Assembly: GCF_014205635.1 (NCBI RefSeq)
Contig: NZ_JACIIV010000015.1
Coordinates: 42,345 to 106,344 of the forward strand
From: Polymorphobacter multimanifer
GTDB lineage: Bacteria; Pseudomonadota; Alphaproteobacteria; Sphingomonadales; Sphingomonadaceae
Reading direction: 5' to 3'
Length of the DNA: 64,000 bases
Of the stretch, positions 26,235-35,954 are shown piece by piece. The notes under the pieces are model-generated. The model had not been told where the DNA came from. It ran no database searches and was given only the letters and a program-made list of their open reading frames with translations. Within the stretch, counting starts at the first letter, position 1. Each line of letters starts with the position of its first letter. The translations under genes were made by a program, and so were the position numbers.

Positions 26235-28610
26235 ATGCTTGCTGGCAATTGGTGGGCGCGGATCGTCGAGGATGGGCTTGGCGAGTCCTATGTCTTCGAC
26301 ACAAGCACCTTCCGGTTCATCCTCGTCAACCGGCAGGCACGCATGAATCTCGGCTATGAGGCCGCCGAAATGGCGCTCATCACTCCGTGGCAGATCAAGC
26401 CCCTGATATCCGAGCAGCAGTTTCGGGAAATGATCGTGCCGCTTGTCGGCGGCGAATTGCCAATACTGACATTCGAGACCGTGCACGCGCGAAAGGATGG
26501 CTCGCACTACGACGTCAAGGTCCGGCTGCAGTTGCTGCGGTCCGATGAAGATGCCGTATTCTTCGCCGCGATCGAGGATGTGACCGCGACCAGGCGCGCC
26601 GAGCAGCAGCTTCGCCGGACCACCGACCGGCTCGATGCCATCGTCAACAACACCCGCATGGCGCTGTTCATGATGGACGACCACCAGCGGTGCATCTTCA
26701 TGAACGCCGCAGCCGAAGCGATGACCGGCTTCAGCTTTTCCGAAACCCAGGGCCGGGTGCTCCATGACATCATCCACCACACCCATCCCGATGGCCGCCC
26801 CTTCCCGCTTGCCGACTGCGCCATCGACCGTGCCCTTCCCGAAAACAACCAGCAGAGCGGCGAAGAGGTGTTCGTGCACCGGGACGGCAGCTTCTATCCG
26901 GTGGGCTTCACGGCCTCGCCGATGCGCGACGAGACCGGCAAGCCGATCGGCACCGTCATCGAAGCCAGGCTGATCGCGGAGGAGATCCGTTCGCGTGAAA
27001 CCATGCGCAACTACAACGACACGCTCAAGCGCGAAGTCGAAATGGCCGTCGCGCAACTGAAGCACGCCGAAGCACAGTTGTTCCAGGCACAGAAGATGGA
27101 GGCGATCGGCAATTTGACTGGCGGGGTCGCCCATGATTTCAACAACATCCTTCAAGTCATCAAAGGCAATCTGAATCTGTTGTCGCGCAATGTCGCTGGC
27201 AACGAGGTGGCCGAGCGCCGGATCCAGCATGCGATGGCCGGCGTGACGCGCGGCGCAAAGCTCACGTCGCACCTGCTGTCCTTCGCGCGACGCCAGCCTC
27301 TCGATCCCTCGCCGCTGCATCTGGGCCGCCTGCTCCAGGGCCTCGACGACATGCTGCGCCGGACGCTCGGCGAGACCGTGGACATCGAGATCATCGCCAG
27401 CGGCGGATTGTGGAACTGCAACGTCGACCGCGCCCAGATGGAAAATGCGATCCTCAACCTGGCGATCAACGCCCGCGACGCGATGGAAAACCGCGGCAAG
27501 CTGACCCTCGAGGTGAGCAACGCGGTGCTCGACGATCACTATGCGTCGCAACACACCGACGTCGCGCCGGGGCAATATGTGATGCTGGCGGTCACCGACA
27601 CCGGATGCGGCATGACATCAGATACACTCGCCCAGGTGTTCGAGCCGTTCTTCAGCACCAAGCCCGAAGGGGAGGGCACCGGGCTCGGTCTCAGCATGGT
27701 CTATGGCTTCGCCAAACAGTCGGGCGGCCATCTCAAGCTGTACAGCGAGGTCGGCGTCGGCACGACCGTGCGGATCTACCTGCCGCGCACGCGCCTCGTG
27801 GAAGACGCCCCGGCCGAACCGCTTCCGCTTGCAGAGCAAGGTGGCACCGAGACCATTCTTGTGGTCGAGGATGATGATTCCGTGCGCGCCGTCGCCGTGG
27901 AACTGCTGACCGATCTCGGTTACCGGGTGCTCAAGGCCACCAATGCCGACAACGCGCTGGCGATCGTGGAAAGCGGCGTGGCCATCGACCTGCTCTTCAC
28001 CGATGTCGTGATGCCCGGAAACCTGCGGAGCACCGACCTCGCCCGCCTCACGCTCGCAGCCCACCCCGGCGCCGTCGTGCTCTTCTCCTCCGGCTATACC
28101 CAGAATGCCATTGTCCACGCCGGGCGGCTCGACGATGGCGTCGAACTGCTGAGCAAACCCTATGGCCGCAACAGTCTGGCGCGCAAGGTCCGGCACGTGC
28201 TCGAAAACCGCGCTCTCGCCAGGGATGCACCGAAACCGCCGCAGACGGACGTGCCGAAAACGAGCCTGCGGGTCCTGGCGGTCGAGGATGAAGCGCTGAT
28301 CCGCATGCTCCTTGCCGACATGATGATCGAAATGGGGCACCAGGTTACCGAAGCCGGCGACGTCGCGGAAGCAAGGACGCAGTTCGAGAGTGCCGAATTC
28401 GACATGCTGGTGACGGATGTTTCCTTGCCTGACGGCTCGGGCTTCGATTTCGCGATCGAGGCGGCGTCGCGAAACCCGAAACTGCGGGTTGTCGTTGCAA
28501 CCGGCCACGTCCTCGACACGTCATCATGGCCGGCATCGTTCACCGCGCTGGAAAAGCCCTACAATGAAGCCGGATTGCAGGCCGCCATCGCGAAACTGGC
28601 GGCCGGCTGA
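26235..28610 (+). CDS. Hybrid sensor histidine kinase, PAS-PAS-HisKA-HATPase-REC-REC
   Basis: About 791 residues, with no membrane segments. PAS 1 (about 15-130) and PAS 2 (about 135-245, MALFMMDDHQRCIFMNAAAEAMTGF) precede a coiled coil and the HisKA domain with its His in GNLTGGVAHDFNNIL. The HATPase_c domain shows NLAINARDAM, VTDTGCGM and GTGLGLSMVYGFAKQSGG. Two receiver domains follow: REC1 (ILVVEDDDSV with phosphoacceptor in LLFTDVVMPG) and REC2 (VLAVEDEALIR with MLVTDVSLPDGSG). The architecture suggests a phosphorelay with partners elsewhere. The ATG is chosen over a TTG two codons earlier because AGGGG is spaced for the ATG. About 200 bases separate it from the preceding kinase gene, so it probably has its own promoter. 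Confidence 0.9.
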   Translation: MLAGNWWARIVEDGLGESYVFDTSTFRFILVNRQARMNLGYEAAEMALITPWQIKPLISEQQFREMIVPLVGGELPILTFETVHARKDGSHYDVKVRLQLLRSDEDAVFFAAIEDVTATRRAEQQLRRTTDRLDAIVNNTRMALFMMDDHQRCIFMNAAAEAMTGFSFSETQGRVLHDIIHHTHPDGRPFPLADCAIDRALPENNQQSGEEVFVHRDGSFYPVGFTASPMRDETGKPIGTVIEARLIAEEIRSRETMRNYNDTLKREVEMAVAQLKHAEAQLFQAQKMEAIGNLTGGVAHDFNNILQVIKGNLNLLSRNVAGNEVAERRIQHAMAGVTRGAKLTSHLLSFARRQPLDPSPLHLGRLLQGLDDMLRRTLGETVDIEIIASGGLWNCNVDRAQMENAILNLAINARDAMENRGKLTLEVSNAVLDDHYASQHTDVAPGQYVMLAVTDTGCGMTSDTLAQVFEPFFSTKPEGEGTGLGLSMVYGFAKQSGGHLKLYSEVGVGTTVRIYLPRTRLVEDAPAEPLPLAEQGGTETILVVEDDDSVRAVAVELLTDLGYRVLKATNADNALAIVESGVAIDLLFTDVVMPGNLRSTDLARLTLAAHPGAVVLFSSGYTQNAIVHAGRLDDGVELLSKPYGRNSLARKVRHVLENRALARDAPKPPQTDVPKTSLRVLAVEDEALIRMLLADMMIEMGHQVTEAGDVAEARTQFESAEFDMLVTDVSLPDGSGFDFAIEAASRNPKLRVVVATGHVLDTSSWPASFTALEKPYNEAGLQAAIAKLAAG

Positions 28611-28631
28611 GCCGTTGCGCCGTCCGGCGCC

Positions 28632-29612
28632 CTAGATCAGCCCGGCGAGCGGCGAGGACGGATCGGCATAGCGGCGGCGCTGCATACGGCCAGCGCGATA
28701 GGCCAGGCGGCCTGATTCGATTGCCAGCTTCATCGCCCGCGCCATCAGCACCGGATCGCGCGCCTCGGCGATCGCGGTGTTCATTAGCACGCCGGCACAG
28801 CCGAGCTCCATCGCCACCGCGGCGTCGGACGCGGTGCCGACCCCGGCATCGACCAGCACCGGCACCTTCGCCCCTTCGATGATCATCCGCAGCGTGACGG
28901 GGTTCTGCACGCCGAGCCCCGAACCGATGAGCGAGCCCAGCGGCATGATTGCACACGCGCCGAGCTCCTCCAGCTTCTTCGCCGCAATGGGATCATCGGC
29001 GCAATAGACCATCACGTCGAAGCCGTCCTTCACCAGGATCTCGGTGGCGCGCAGCGTTTCCGCCATGTCGGGATAAAGCGTGCGCGCTTCGCCGAGCACC
29101 TCGAGCTTGACCAGGTTCCAGCCACCGGCCTCACGCGCCAGCCGCAACGTCCGCACCGCCTCGTCGCCGGTGAAGCAGCCGGCAGTGTTGGGCAGATAGG
29201 TGAAGCGCCTGGGATCGATGAAGTCGGTGAGCATCGGCGCGCCACGGTCGGTGACGTTGACCCGCCGCACTGCCACCGTGACGATCTCGGCGCCCGAAGC
29301 TTCAAGCGCCGCGGCGTTCTGCGCGAAATCCTTGTACTTGCCGGTGCCGACAATCAGCCGCGAGGTGAAGCGGCGGCCGGCGACTTCCCAGCCGTCGTCT
29401 TCCATCCCGCCGCCGACAAAATGCACGATCTCCAGCCGGTCGCCCTCGGCAAGCTGGGTCTCGGCAAATGCCGATCGCCGCACGATCTCGAGGTTTCGCT
29501 CGACCGCGACGTGGGCGGCTTCCAGCTCCAGTTCCGTCAGCAGTGCCGCAACACTCTGGCCGGGGGTGATTCGGCGGGGCTCGCCGTTGAGGGTGATCGC
29601 ATGGTTGCTCAT
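28632..29612 (-). CDS. thiSG: Bifunctional sulfur carrier ThiS / thiazole synthase ThiG
   Basis: One 326-residue chain makes the thiazole moiety of thiamin. Residues 1-69 are ThiS (beta-grasp; [20 protein letters not shown]) ending in VHFVGGG. Residues 70-326 are ThiG ([76 protein letters not shown]). The join is in frame with no stop, so the diglycine normally adenylated and thiocarboxylated on free ThiS is internal. Such fusions are known in some proteobacteria. The start ([12 protein letters not shown]) has GGAAG four bases upstream; a longer open frame to 30110 overlaps aroQ and is spurious. No TPP riboswitch was recognised upstream. It is divergent from aroQ. Confidence 0.92.
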   Translation of the reverse strand: MSNHAITLNGEPRRITPGQSVAALLTELELEAAHVAVERNLEIVRRSAFAETQLAEGDRLEIVHFVGGGMEDDGWEVAGRRFTSRLIVGTGKYKDFAQNAAALEASGAEIVTVAVRRVNVTDRGAPMLTDFIDPRRFTYLPNTAGCFTGDEAVRTLRLAREAGGWNLVKLEVLGEARTLYPDMAETLRATEILVKDGFDVMVYCADDPIAAKKLEELGACAIMPLGSLIGSGLGVQNPVTLRMIIEGAKVPVLVDAGVGTASDAAVAMELGCAGVLMNTAIAEARDPVLMARAMKLAIESGRLAYRAGRMQRRRYADPSSPLAGLI

Positions 29613-29620
29613 GCGCTTCC

Positions 29621-29636
29621 AATGCCCCGGGGCATT
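29621..29636. repeat. Perfect 16-base palindrome between thiSG and aroQ
   Basis: AATGCCCCGGGGCATT lies in the 57-base gap between the divergent thiSG and aroQ genes. It could be a dimeric regulator site or a leader hairpin for thiSG; the thiSG ribosome-binding site is next to it. Confidence 0.45.
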
Positions 29637-29669
29637 GCAGCGAGCAAGGTGCAACGCTAACGCTGCGAC

Positions 29670-30107
29670 ATGAGCCTCGTCCTTGTCCTCAATGGTCCCA
29701 ACCTCAACCTGCTCGGCAGCCGCGAGCCGGAGATCTATGGGAACGACACGCTCGACACCATCGCCGGCCGCCTCGAAGACCAGGCACAGGCACTTGGCCT
29801 CACGCTCGACATCCGCCAGTCCAACCATGAAGGCCATCTTGTCGACTGGCTGCAGGAAGCCGGCTCGCTCGGCGCGCTGGCGGTCATCCTCAACGCCGGC
29901 GCCCTCACCCACACATCGGTCGCCATCCACGATGCCATCAAGGCAATCAGCGTGCCCGTCATCGAAGTCCACCTCTCCAATCCGCATGCGCGCGAGGCCT
30001 TTCGCCACCACAGTTTCGTTTCCCTGGTCGCTCGGGGCACCATCGCCGGGTTCGGCGCTGGATCCTACACGCTGGCGCTGGACGCGGCCGCAGCATTGCG
30101 GCAATAG
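29670..30107 (+). CDS. aroQ: Type II 3-dehydroquinate dehydratase
   Basis: Third step of the shikimate pathway, converting 3-dehydroquinate to 3-dehydroshikimate. At 145 residues it has the normal type II length. Family motifs are [20 protein letters not shown] (with the catalytic Arg18 and Tyr23), [28 protein letters not shown] and [17 protein letters not shown] (with the catalytic His). The enzyme forms cytoplasmic dodecamers. It leads the rightward aroQ-accB-accC-aat run found in many Alphaproteobacteria. Confidence 0.96.
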   Translation: MSLVLVLNGPNLNLLGSREPEIYGNDTLDTIAGRLEDQAQALGLTLDIRQSNHEGHLVDWLQEAGSLGALAVILNAGALTHTSVAIHDAIKAISVPVIEVHLSNPHAREAFRHHSFVSLVARGTIAGFGAGSYTLALDAAAALRQ

Positions 30108-30154
30108 CAAAAGCCTTGGCCGGCGTACAACCGGCGCAGCAACGGGGTGAATTC

Positions 30155-30640
30155 ATGCCGCAAGGCTCGAACAGCGAGGGCACCATGCAGGTCGACAGCG
30201 CATTGGTCCGCGAACTGGCGGAACTTCTTGATGCCGGCAACCTGACCGAAATCGAAGTCAAGGACGGCGAGCGCTCGATTCGTGTGGCGCGCAACATCAC
30301 CGCCGCCCCGATGACCTTTTCGGCACCCGTTTCTGCCCCCGCAGCACCCCTTTCTGCCCCCGCAGCGCCCCCGGCTGCCCCTGCAGCCGATGATTGGAAG
30401 AGCCATCCGGGCCTTGTGAAGTCCCCGATCGTCGGCACCGCCTATCTGACGTCGGAGCCCGGTGCCCCGCCCTTCATCACCGAAGGAGCAACCGTTGCCG
30501 CCGGCGCCACCCTGCTCATCGTCGAGGCGATGAAGGTCATGAACCCCATCACCGCCCCCAGGGCCGGCACCGTCAAACGCATCCTCATCCGTTCGGAACA
30601 GCCGGTCGAATATGATGAGCCGCTGGTGGTGATCGAATAA
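30155..30640 (+). CDS. accB: Acetyl-CoA carboxylase biotin carboxyl carrier protein
   Basis: 161 residues. An N-terminal helical segment ([31 protein letters not shown]) leads to an Ala/Pro-rich flexible linker with a repeated (S)APAAP unit. The C-terminal biotinyl domain carries the biotinylation Lys127 in [10 protein letters not shown]. It carries CO2 between AccC and the AccAD transferase for malonyl-CoA synthesis. Two ATGs are possible: the one used here with GGGG upstream, and one ten codons later (MQVDSALV) with GAGG. The open frame also extends to a TTG at 30116. accC follows after 2 bases. Confidence 0.95.
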   Translation: MPQGSNSEGTMQVDSALVRELAELLDAGNLTEIEVKDGERSIRVARNITAAPMTFSAPVSAPAAPLSAPAAPPAAPAADDWKSHPGLVKSPIVGTAYLTSEPGAPPFITEGATVAAGATLLIVEAMKVMNPITAPRAGTVKRILIRSEQPVEYDEPLVVIE

Positions 30641-30642
30641 CC

Positions 30643-31998
<1,356 letters not shown>

Positions 31999-32043
31999 CA
32001 GGCCAGCCTTCTCTTTTCGCGCGCCTGGTGCCACGATCGCCCG

Positions 32044-32754
32044 ATGTCATCCCGCCTCATCAGCCAGCGGCTCGATCCGGATGTTTTGCTCACGGCCTAT
32101 GCCAGCGGCATCTTTCCGATGGCGGAGGCAGCCGACAGCCCCGATGTCTTCTGGGTCGAGCCGCGGCGCCGCGGCGTGCTCCCCCTCGATCGATTCCACG
32201 CCCCCCGCAGCCTCTTGAAGGCGCTGCGGCAGAACCGCTTCCACTTCACCCGAGACCGCGCCTTCGCGCGCGTGCTCGCGGAATGTGCCGCCGAGCAACC
32301 GGACCGGCTGCAGACCTGGATCAACCCCTTGATCGCCGAAGCCTATCTGGCGCTCCACGAGCGCGGCCATGCCCATAGCATCGAGGCCTGGACCGCCGAT
32401 GGCACGCTCGCCGGCGGCCTTTACGGTGTGCGCCTCGGCGGTGCCTTTTTCGGCGAATCGATGTTCACGCGCGTCACCGATGGATCGAAGGCAGCACTGG
32501 CAGCGCTGGTGGTGCGGCTCCGCGCCGGCGGCTTCACGCTGCTCGACACGCAGTTCCTGACCGAGCATCTCGCGCGCTTCGGCACCACCGAGGTGGACCG
32601 CAAAGTCTATCGCTCGGCGCTGGGCGCTGCACTCCCGGTCTCGGCCGATTTCGGCGCGCTCGACGGGGCAGCCGGGGTGCTCGCTCCGACGACAACGGTA
32701 TCGGGCCCCTTGTCGGGCCATTTCATCGCACAGGCCCTGATCCAGATATCATAA
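32044..32754 (+). CDS. aat: Leucyl/phenylalanyl-tRNA--protein transferase
   Basis: Adds Leu or Phe to proteins with N-terminal Arg or Lys, marking them for ClpS/ClpAP degradation (N-end rule). The 236 residues contain the family segments LLTAYASGIFPMAE, FWVEPRRRGVLPLDRFHAPRSLLK, AYLALHERGHAHSIEAW, LAGGLYGVRLGGAFFGESMFTR and FTLLDTQFLTEHLARFG. The C-terminal 49 codons lie opposite the end of the DUF2155 gene, an unusually long convergent overlap. Confidence 0.95.
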   Translation: MSSRLISQRLDPDVLLTAYASGIFPMAEAADSPDVFWVEPRRRGVLPLDRFHAPRSLLKALRQNRFHFTRDRAFARVLAECAAEQPDRLQTWINPLIAEAYLALHERGHAHSIEAWTADGTLAGGLYGVRLGGAFFGESMFTRVTDGSKAALAALVVRLRAGGFTLLDTQFLTEHLARFGTTEVDRKVYRSALGAALPVSADFGALDGAAGVLAPTTTVSGPLSGHFIAQALIQIS

Positions 32755-33140
32755 CGCGGATGCTCGAGCGGATTGAGCGAAGGGCTCTCGGCGAACATCC
32801 AACCCGAATAGATGCGCGCAACCCCGTTGCGCCGGCGTTCATCGATCTGGAGAAATCCGCCGGTCAGCTTGGGCTCCCATGGCGGCGTCGTCTCGCACGT
32901 CCGCACCGCAACCGTCAGCGTGCCGAAGCTGAACCGCTGTCCGGGCTTGCCCCTGAACACCCGCATTTCGCCCGACCGCTTGTCGATCGCCGCCACTTCC
33001 ACATCGCGCTCGGCATTGGGGGTCACGCCTTCGGGCAACGCATTGCGCGCCCGCGCCGGCGCCTGCGCCTGCGCCACGGCCGGCGCCGCAAGCATCAACG
33101 CAAGCCCAGCGAGCGCGAGCCGCTTATTGCTCGGGCGCAT
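32607..33140 (-). CDS. DUF2155 domain-containing secreted protein
   Basis: 177 residues with a signal peptide (LALAGLALMLAAPAVAQAQA), so periplasmic. The DUF2155 domain is recognised from VFRGKPGQRFSFGTLTVAVRTCE, PWEPKLTGGFLQI and IYSGWMFAESPSLNPLEHPRYDIWIRAC, with two conserved Cys. Function unknown; the family is widespread in Alphaproteobacteria beside mlaD and NDUFA12 genes, as here. The Ala/Ser-rich tail lies entirely within the 148-base overlap with the opposite-strand aat gene. The ATG at 33140 overlaps the end of mlaD by 17 bases. Confidence 0.9.
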   Translation of the reverse strand: MRPSNKRLALAGLALMLAAPAVAQAQAPARARNALPEGVTPNAERDVEVAAIDKRSGEMRVFRGKPGQRFSFGTLTVAVRTCETTPPWEPKLTGGFLQIDERRRNGVARIYSGWMFAESPSLNPLEHPRYDIWIRACAMKWPDKGPDTVVVGASTPAAPSSAPKSAETGSAAPSAER

Positions 33141-33615
33141 CGGCCGGCTTCGGCTCGTCACCGCCACTGCGGTTCACGACACTGCCGATCAGCGCCATGA
33201 GATCGGCCGCTCCCGACGTCTCGATGATCTCCTCGCCCGGCTTGAGCATCGTCTCCTCCGCCCCGGGGCTGAGCGCAATGAAATTGCCGCCGAGCAACCC
33301 CTCACTGGTGATCGCCGCACTCGAATCGATCGGCAGGTTGAGCCCAGGCTGGATGCCGATCTCGAGCACGGCCTGGTAGCTTGCCGGATCGAGCCGCTGC
33401 GCCACCACCTGCCCCACCTTGATGCCCGCGAGCCGCACATCGGTGCCCGGCGAGATGCCCGCCACGCTCGGAAAGCGCGCCAAGAGCGTGTAGCCACCGC
33501 CACCGCGCCCGGCCTGCGTCCGCTCCCACGCAAAGTTGATGAACAGCGCCGCCACGATCAGCACCAGCGCACCGAGCAGCGCCTCGATCACATTTTCCTT
33601 GAGCAAGGCGCGCAT
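33124..33615 (-). CDS. mlaD: MlaD-family outer-membrane lipid asymmetry protein
   Basis: 163 residues. A single N-terminal membrane anchor (VIEALLGALVLIVAALFINFAW) is followed by an MCE domain (YTLLARFPSVAGISPGTDVRLAGIKVGQVVA, LNLPIDSSAAITSEGLLGGNFIAL). MlaD forms the hexameric substrate-binding ring of the MlaFEDB phospholipid transporter between the two membranes. The other Mla genes are not in this window. Its ATG shares a base with the NDUFA12 stop codon. A longer frame upstream is a shadow of the NDUFA12 gene. Confidence 0.92.
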   Translation of the reverse strand: MRALLKENVIEALLGALVLIVAALFINFAWERTQAGRGGGGYTLLARFPSVAGISPGTDVRLAGIKVGQVVAQRLDPASYQAVLEIGIQPGLNLPIDSSAAITSEGLLGGNFIALSPGAEETMLKPGEEIIETSGAADLMALIGSVVNRSGGDEPKPADAPEQ

Positions 33616-34013
33616 CAGTTCTGGTCCGGGGACCAGGCGCTGTAGTCGCCCGTTGCCGCCGCCCGCTTGCCACCCGATTCGAGCGCCCCCGAAGGGCGAT
33701 AGGCTGCGAGCGTACCGGTGGCATTCGGCGCCCATTCCCGCTCCCACACCCGCGGCGTGAGCGGGGCTTCGCTCGGCGGCAGCGCCACCGTCTTGTGCAT
33801 CCACAAATGCCATTCCGGCGGAATGCGCGTCGCCTCGGGCACGCCATTGTACATCACCCAGCGGCGTTCGCCCGGATCGCCGGCCTTGCCCGACCGGAAA
33901 TACACATTGCCCTCGCCGTCCCGGCCCACTTCGGTGCCATTGCGGCTGGACCAGATTCGCGTGCCGAGCCCGGGGCCGTTCCACCAGGTGAAGATGCTGC
34001 CAAGAAATCCCAT
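33615..34013 (-). CDS. NADH:ubiquinone oxidoreductase accessory subunit NDUFA12
   Basis: 132 residues, homologous to the mitochondrial complex I accessory subunit NDUFA12 (B17.2), found in alphaproteobacterial complex I. Motifs are GSIFTWWNGPGLGTRIWSSRNG, RRWVMYNGVPEATRIPPEWHLWMH and the C-terminal segment PNATGTLAAYRPSGAL. It sits at the peripheral arm of the complex on the cytoplasmic side. The ATG at 34013 gives the usual MGFLGSIFTWWNG start with GAGAA upstream; a start six codons earlier is less likely. Confidence 0.95.
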   Translation of the reverse strand: MGFLGSIFTWWNGPGLGTRIWSSRNGTEVGRDGEGNVYFRSGKAGDPGERRWVMYNGVPEATRIPPEWHLWMHKTVALPPSEAPLTPRVWEREWAPNATGTLAAYRPSGALESGGKRAAATGDYSAWSPDQN

Positions 34014-34065
34014 GTCGTTCTCAAACCGCATGTGGGGCGCAAAGGCAAGCCCCGGCTGCCGCAGC

Positions 34066-34506
34066 TCAACGCGGGCGCTTCACCTTGTCCCCCGGCTTGA
34101 GGCCGATCCGCGCAGCTTCGCCGGCGTTCAGTTCGATCACGGCGGCGGTCAGCCCGCCCGAGGGGATGAGCGCATCGGAATAGGGCTTGCCCTGGCCGAT
34201 GCTCACCACCCGGTCATCCGGCCCGACAAAAATCAGATCGAGCGGGAGCGGCGTGTTGCGCATCCAGAAGGCGGTGGTCCGTGCCGGTTTGAACGGGAAG
34301 ATCATGCCGGAATCGCGCGGCATCGCCTCGCGGTACATCAGGCCGCACGCCTGCTGGTCGGATGTCGCCGCCAGGTCGACCGTGTAGCTGTGCGTGCCCT
34401 TGGCGGTCGTGAAACTCACCGACTGACGCGAGAGGCCGATGTTGGGGCACGCGGCCCAGGCGGGGGCAGCGATCAGAAGCGCTGCGGCAAACGCAACCAT
34501 ACGCAT
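34066..34506 (-). CDS. DUF192 domain-containing periplasmic protein
   Basis: 146 residues with a signal peptide (AFAAALLIAAPAWAA). The DUF192 beta-barrel is recognised from FTTAKGTHSYTVDLAAT, ACGLMYREAMPRDSGMIFPF, AFWMRNTPLPLDLIFVGPDDRVV and AVIELNAGEAARIGLKPGDKV. The molecular function of the family is unknown. It often lies next to cold-shock genes in Alphaproteobacteria, as here (7 bases after the csp gene), so the two are probably co-transcribed. Confidence 0.9.
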   Translation of the reverse strand: MRMVAFAAALLIAAPAWAACPNIGLSRQSVSFTTAKGTHSYTVDLAATSDQQACGLMYREAMPRDSGMIFPFKPARTTAFWMRNTPLPLDLIFVGPDDRVVSIGQGKPYSDALIPSGGLTAAVIELNAGEAARIGLKPGDKVKRPR

Positions 34507-34513
34507 AGGTTCA

Positions 34514-35080
34514 TCAATCCTGTTCGGGCACGACCCCATCGGCAGCAAGCGACACTGCCAGCGGGCCCTTGTGGCCCGAAGCGATGCGCGCTTGCAAGGG
34601 CTGCCCCGGCTCGAGCTCCGGCAACCCCGCCCGGCGCACCGTCTCCATATGCACGAAGATATCCTCCTCGGTGCCCGGCCGAACGACAAAACCATAGCCT
34701 TTCAACCGGTTGAACCACTTCACCACGACCGGCTCGAAATTGCCCGCGGTGTCGAGAAGACCCTGCGGATTGACACGGTCCGCCGCGCGCACCGCAGCCG
34801 TTTCCGGATCGGGGCCGATGGCCGTGGTCAGGTCCAGGTCGACAATCTTGCGCGCCTGGCGCCCACGGTCGCGTGCGACGACAATGCAGGTGAGCGTTGC
34901 CCCCTCGGGAAGCGTACGACGACCCATCTCGCGCACCACCGTGAAGTGCACCAGCACATCGCCCTCGGCCGTGGGAATTTCCGGCACCAGAAAGCCGTAA
35001 CCGCGAACCGGATCGAACCATTTCACCGCGCCGCGAACCACCGTCTCGTCAGCAGCCACCTCGTTCAAAAGCTGTTCCAC
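34514..35080 (-). CDS. Cold-shock protein with two CSD domains
   Basis: 188 residues with two cold-shock domains in tandem, each with RNP-1 and RNP-2 motifs. CSD1 (about 15-85) has [12 protein letters not shown] and [12 protein letters not shown]2 (about 118-185) has [13 protein letters not shown] and DIFVHMETV. Double-domain forms are characteristic of Alphaproteobacteria and probably bind single-stranded RNA or DNA as chaperones. The 169-base gap upstream is AT-rich close to the start and contains the promoters for this gene and the divergent coxG. Confidence 0.93.
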   Translation of the reverse strand: MEQLLNEVAADETVVRGAVKWFDPVRGYGFLVPEIPTAEGDVLVHFTVVREMGRRTLPEGATLTCIVVARDRGRQARKIVDLDLTTAIGPDPETAAVRAADRVNPQGLLDTAGNFEPVVVKWFNRLKGYGFVVRPGTEEDIFVHMETVRRAGLPELEPGQPLQARIASGHKGPLAVSLAADGVVPEQD

Positions 35081-35249
35081 ATCGTCCCCCGAAACACACT
35101 ACCTGAACCTAGGTAACATCCCCTAAATAAAATCATAGTATGAGTATGAACGCTACGCAAACGCGCATTGTTCCGCCATAGCATGTGGCTGGTGACTTCA
35201 GTCGGCGAACGCTACAAAGCTGGCACCGCAGTGGCTGGAAAGAAGTACG

Positions 35250-35954
35250 ATGAATCTCGATGGCGCCGTGACGATCGCTGCCCCGCGCGCTGCGGTATGG
35301 GCCGCGCTCAATGATCCCGATGTGCTGGCGCGCTGCATAGATGGCGTGGAGAGCCTCACGCGCACGCCGCATGATGCAGGGGAGCGGCTGGAGGGCAAGA
35401 TGAACGCCAAGGTCGGCCCGGTGCGAGCCACCTTCACGGGCTTCGTGACCCTCACCGATGTCGTGGAAGGGCAGAGCTATCGGCTGGTCGGCGAAGGCAA
35501 GGGCGGCGTGGCGGGCTTTGCCAAGGGCGAAGCCGATGTCACACTTTCGGACACGCCCGAGGGGAACACCACCCTTGCCTATGCCGTGCGCTCCTCGGTG
35601 GGTGGCAAGCTGGCGCAACTGGGCGGGCGCCTGATCGAGGGCACCGCCAAGGCCTATGCCGAAAACTTCTTCAACAAATTGAAGGGCGAGCTGGAAGCGG
35701 CCCCTGTTCAGGCTCCGGTTCAGGCCCCGGTTCAGGCCCCGGTTCAGGCCCCAGCCCAAGCTTCGGCACAAGCTTCGGCCCAGGCTACGGCCGAGGCTTC
35801 GGCCCCGGCAGGAGAACCGGCCCCGATGCCCATCGGCGAAGCAGTGGCAGCGCCGACCGCAGACGTCGCCCCGGGCAAGGGCATCTCGCCGCTGGTCTGG
35901 GGCGGGCTGCTGATTGTCGCCGTGCTCGGCTTTCTGGTCGTGCAATGGAGTTGA
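35250..35954 (+). CDS. CoxG/SRPBCC-family protein with repeat linker and membrane anchor
   Basis: 234 residues. Residues 1-150 are a CoxG (carbon monoxide dehydrogenase subunit G, SRPBCC fold) domain: MNLDGAVTIAAPRAAVWAALNDPDVLARCI, GEGKGGVAGFAKGEADV. A Pro/Ala/Gln linker built from tetrapeptides PVQA and AQAS follows, then a short acidic region and a C-terminal transmembrane helix (LVWGGLLIVAVLGFLVVQW). CoxG recruits CO dehydrogenase to the membrane in Oligotropha; homologues accompany other molybdenum hydroxylases. It is the first gene of a rightward operon with xdhC, a MoCF protein and mocA, overlapping xdhC by 10 bases. No enzyme subunits are nearby. Confidence 0.88.
   Translation: MNLDGAVTIAAPRAAVWAALNDPDVLARCIDGVESLTRTPHDAGERLEGKMNAKVGPVRATFTGFVTLTDVVEGQSYRLVGEGKGGVAGFAKGEADVTLSDTPEGNTTLAYAVRSSVGGKLAQLGGRLIEGTAKAYAENFFNKLKGELEAAPVQAPVQAPVQAPVQAPAQASAQASAQATAEASAPAGEPAPMPIGEAVAAPTADVAPGKGISPLVWGGLLIVAVLGFLVVQWS
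35702..35803 (+). repeat. Tandem 12-base repeats within the coxG gene
   Basis: Four copies of a 12-base unit (GTTCAGGCCCCG, encoding QAPV) run into about four copies of a related unit (GCACAAGCTTCG, encoding AQAS). They encode the flexible linker before the membrane anchor. Such arrays can change copy number by slippage without shifting frame, so linker length may vary between strains. Confidence 0.8.

Noticed and set aside
28613..29670. TPP riboswitch for thiSG
   Set aside because: The 57-base upstream gap is too short and lacks the conserved TPP-riboswitch elements.
29613..30110. N-terminal extension of thiSG through aroQ
   Set aside because: The ThiS start ([10 protein letters not shown]) is inside the frame; the extension is antisense to aroQ.
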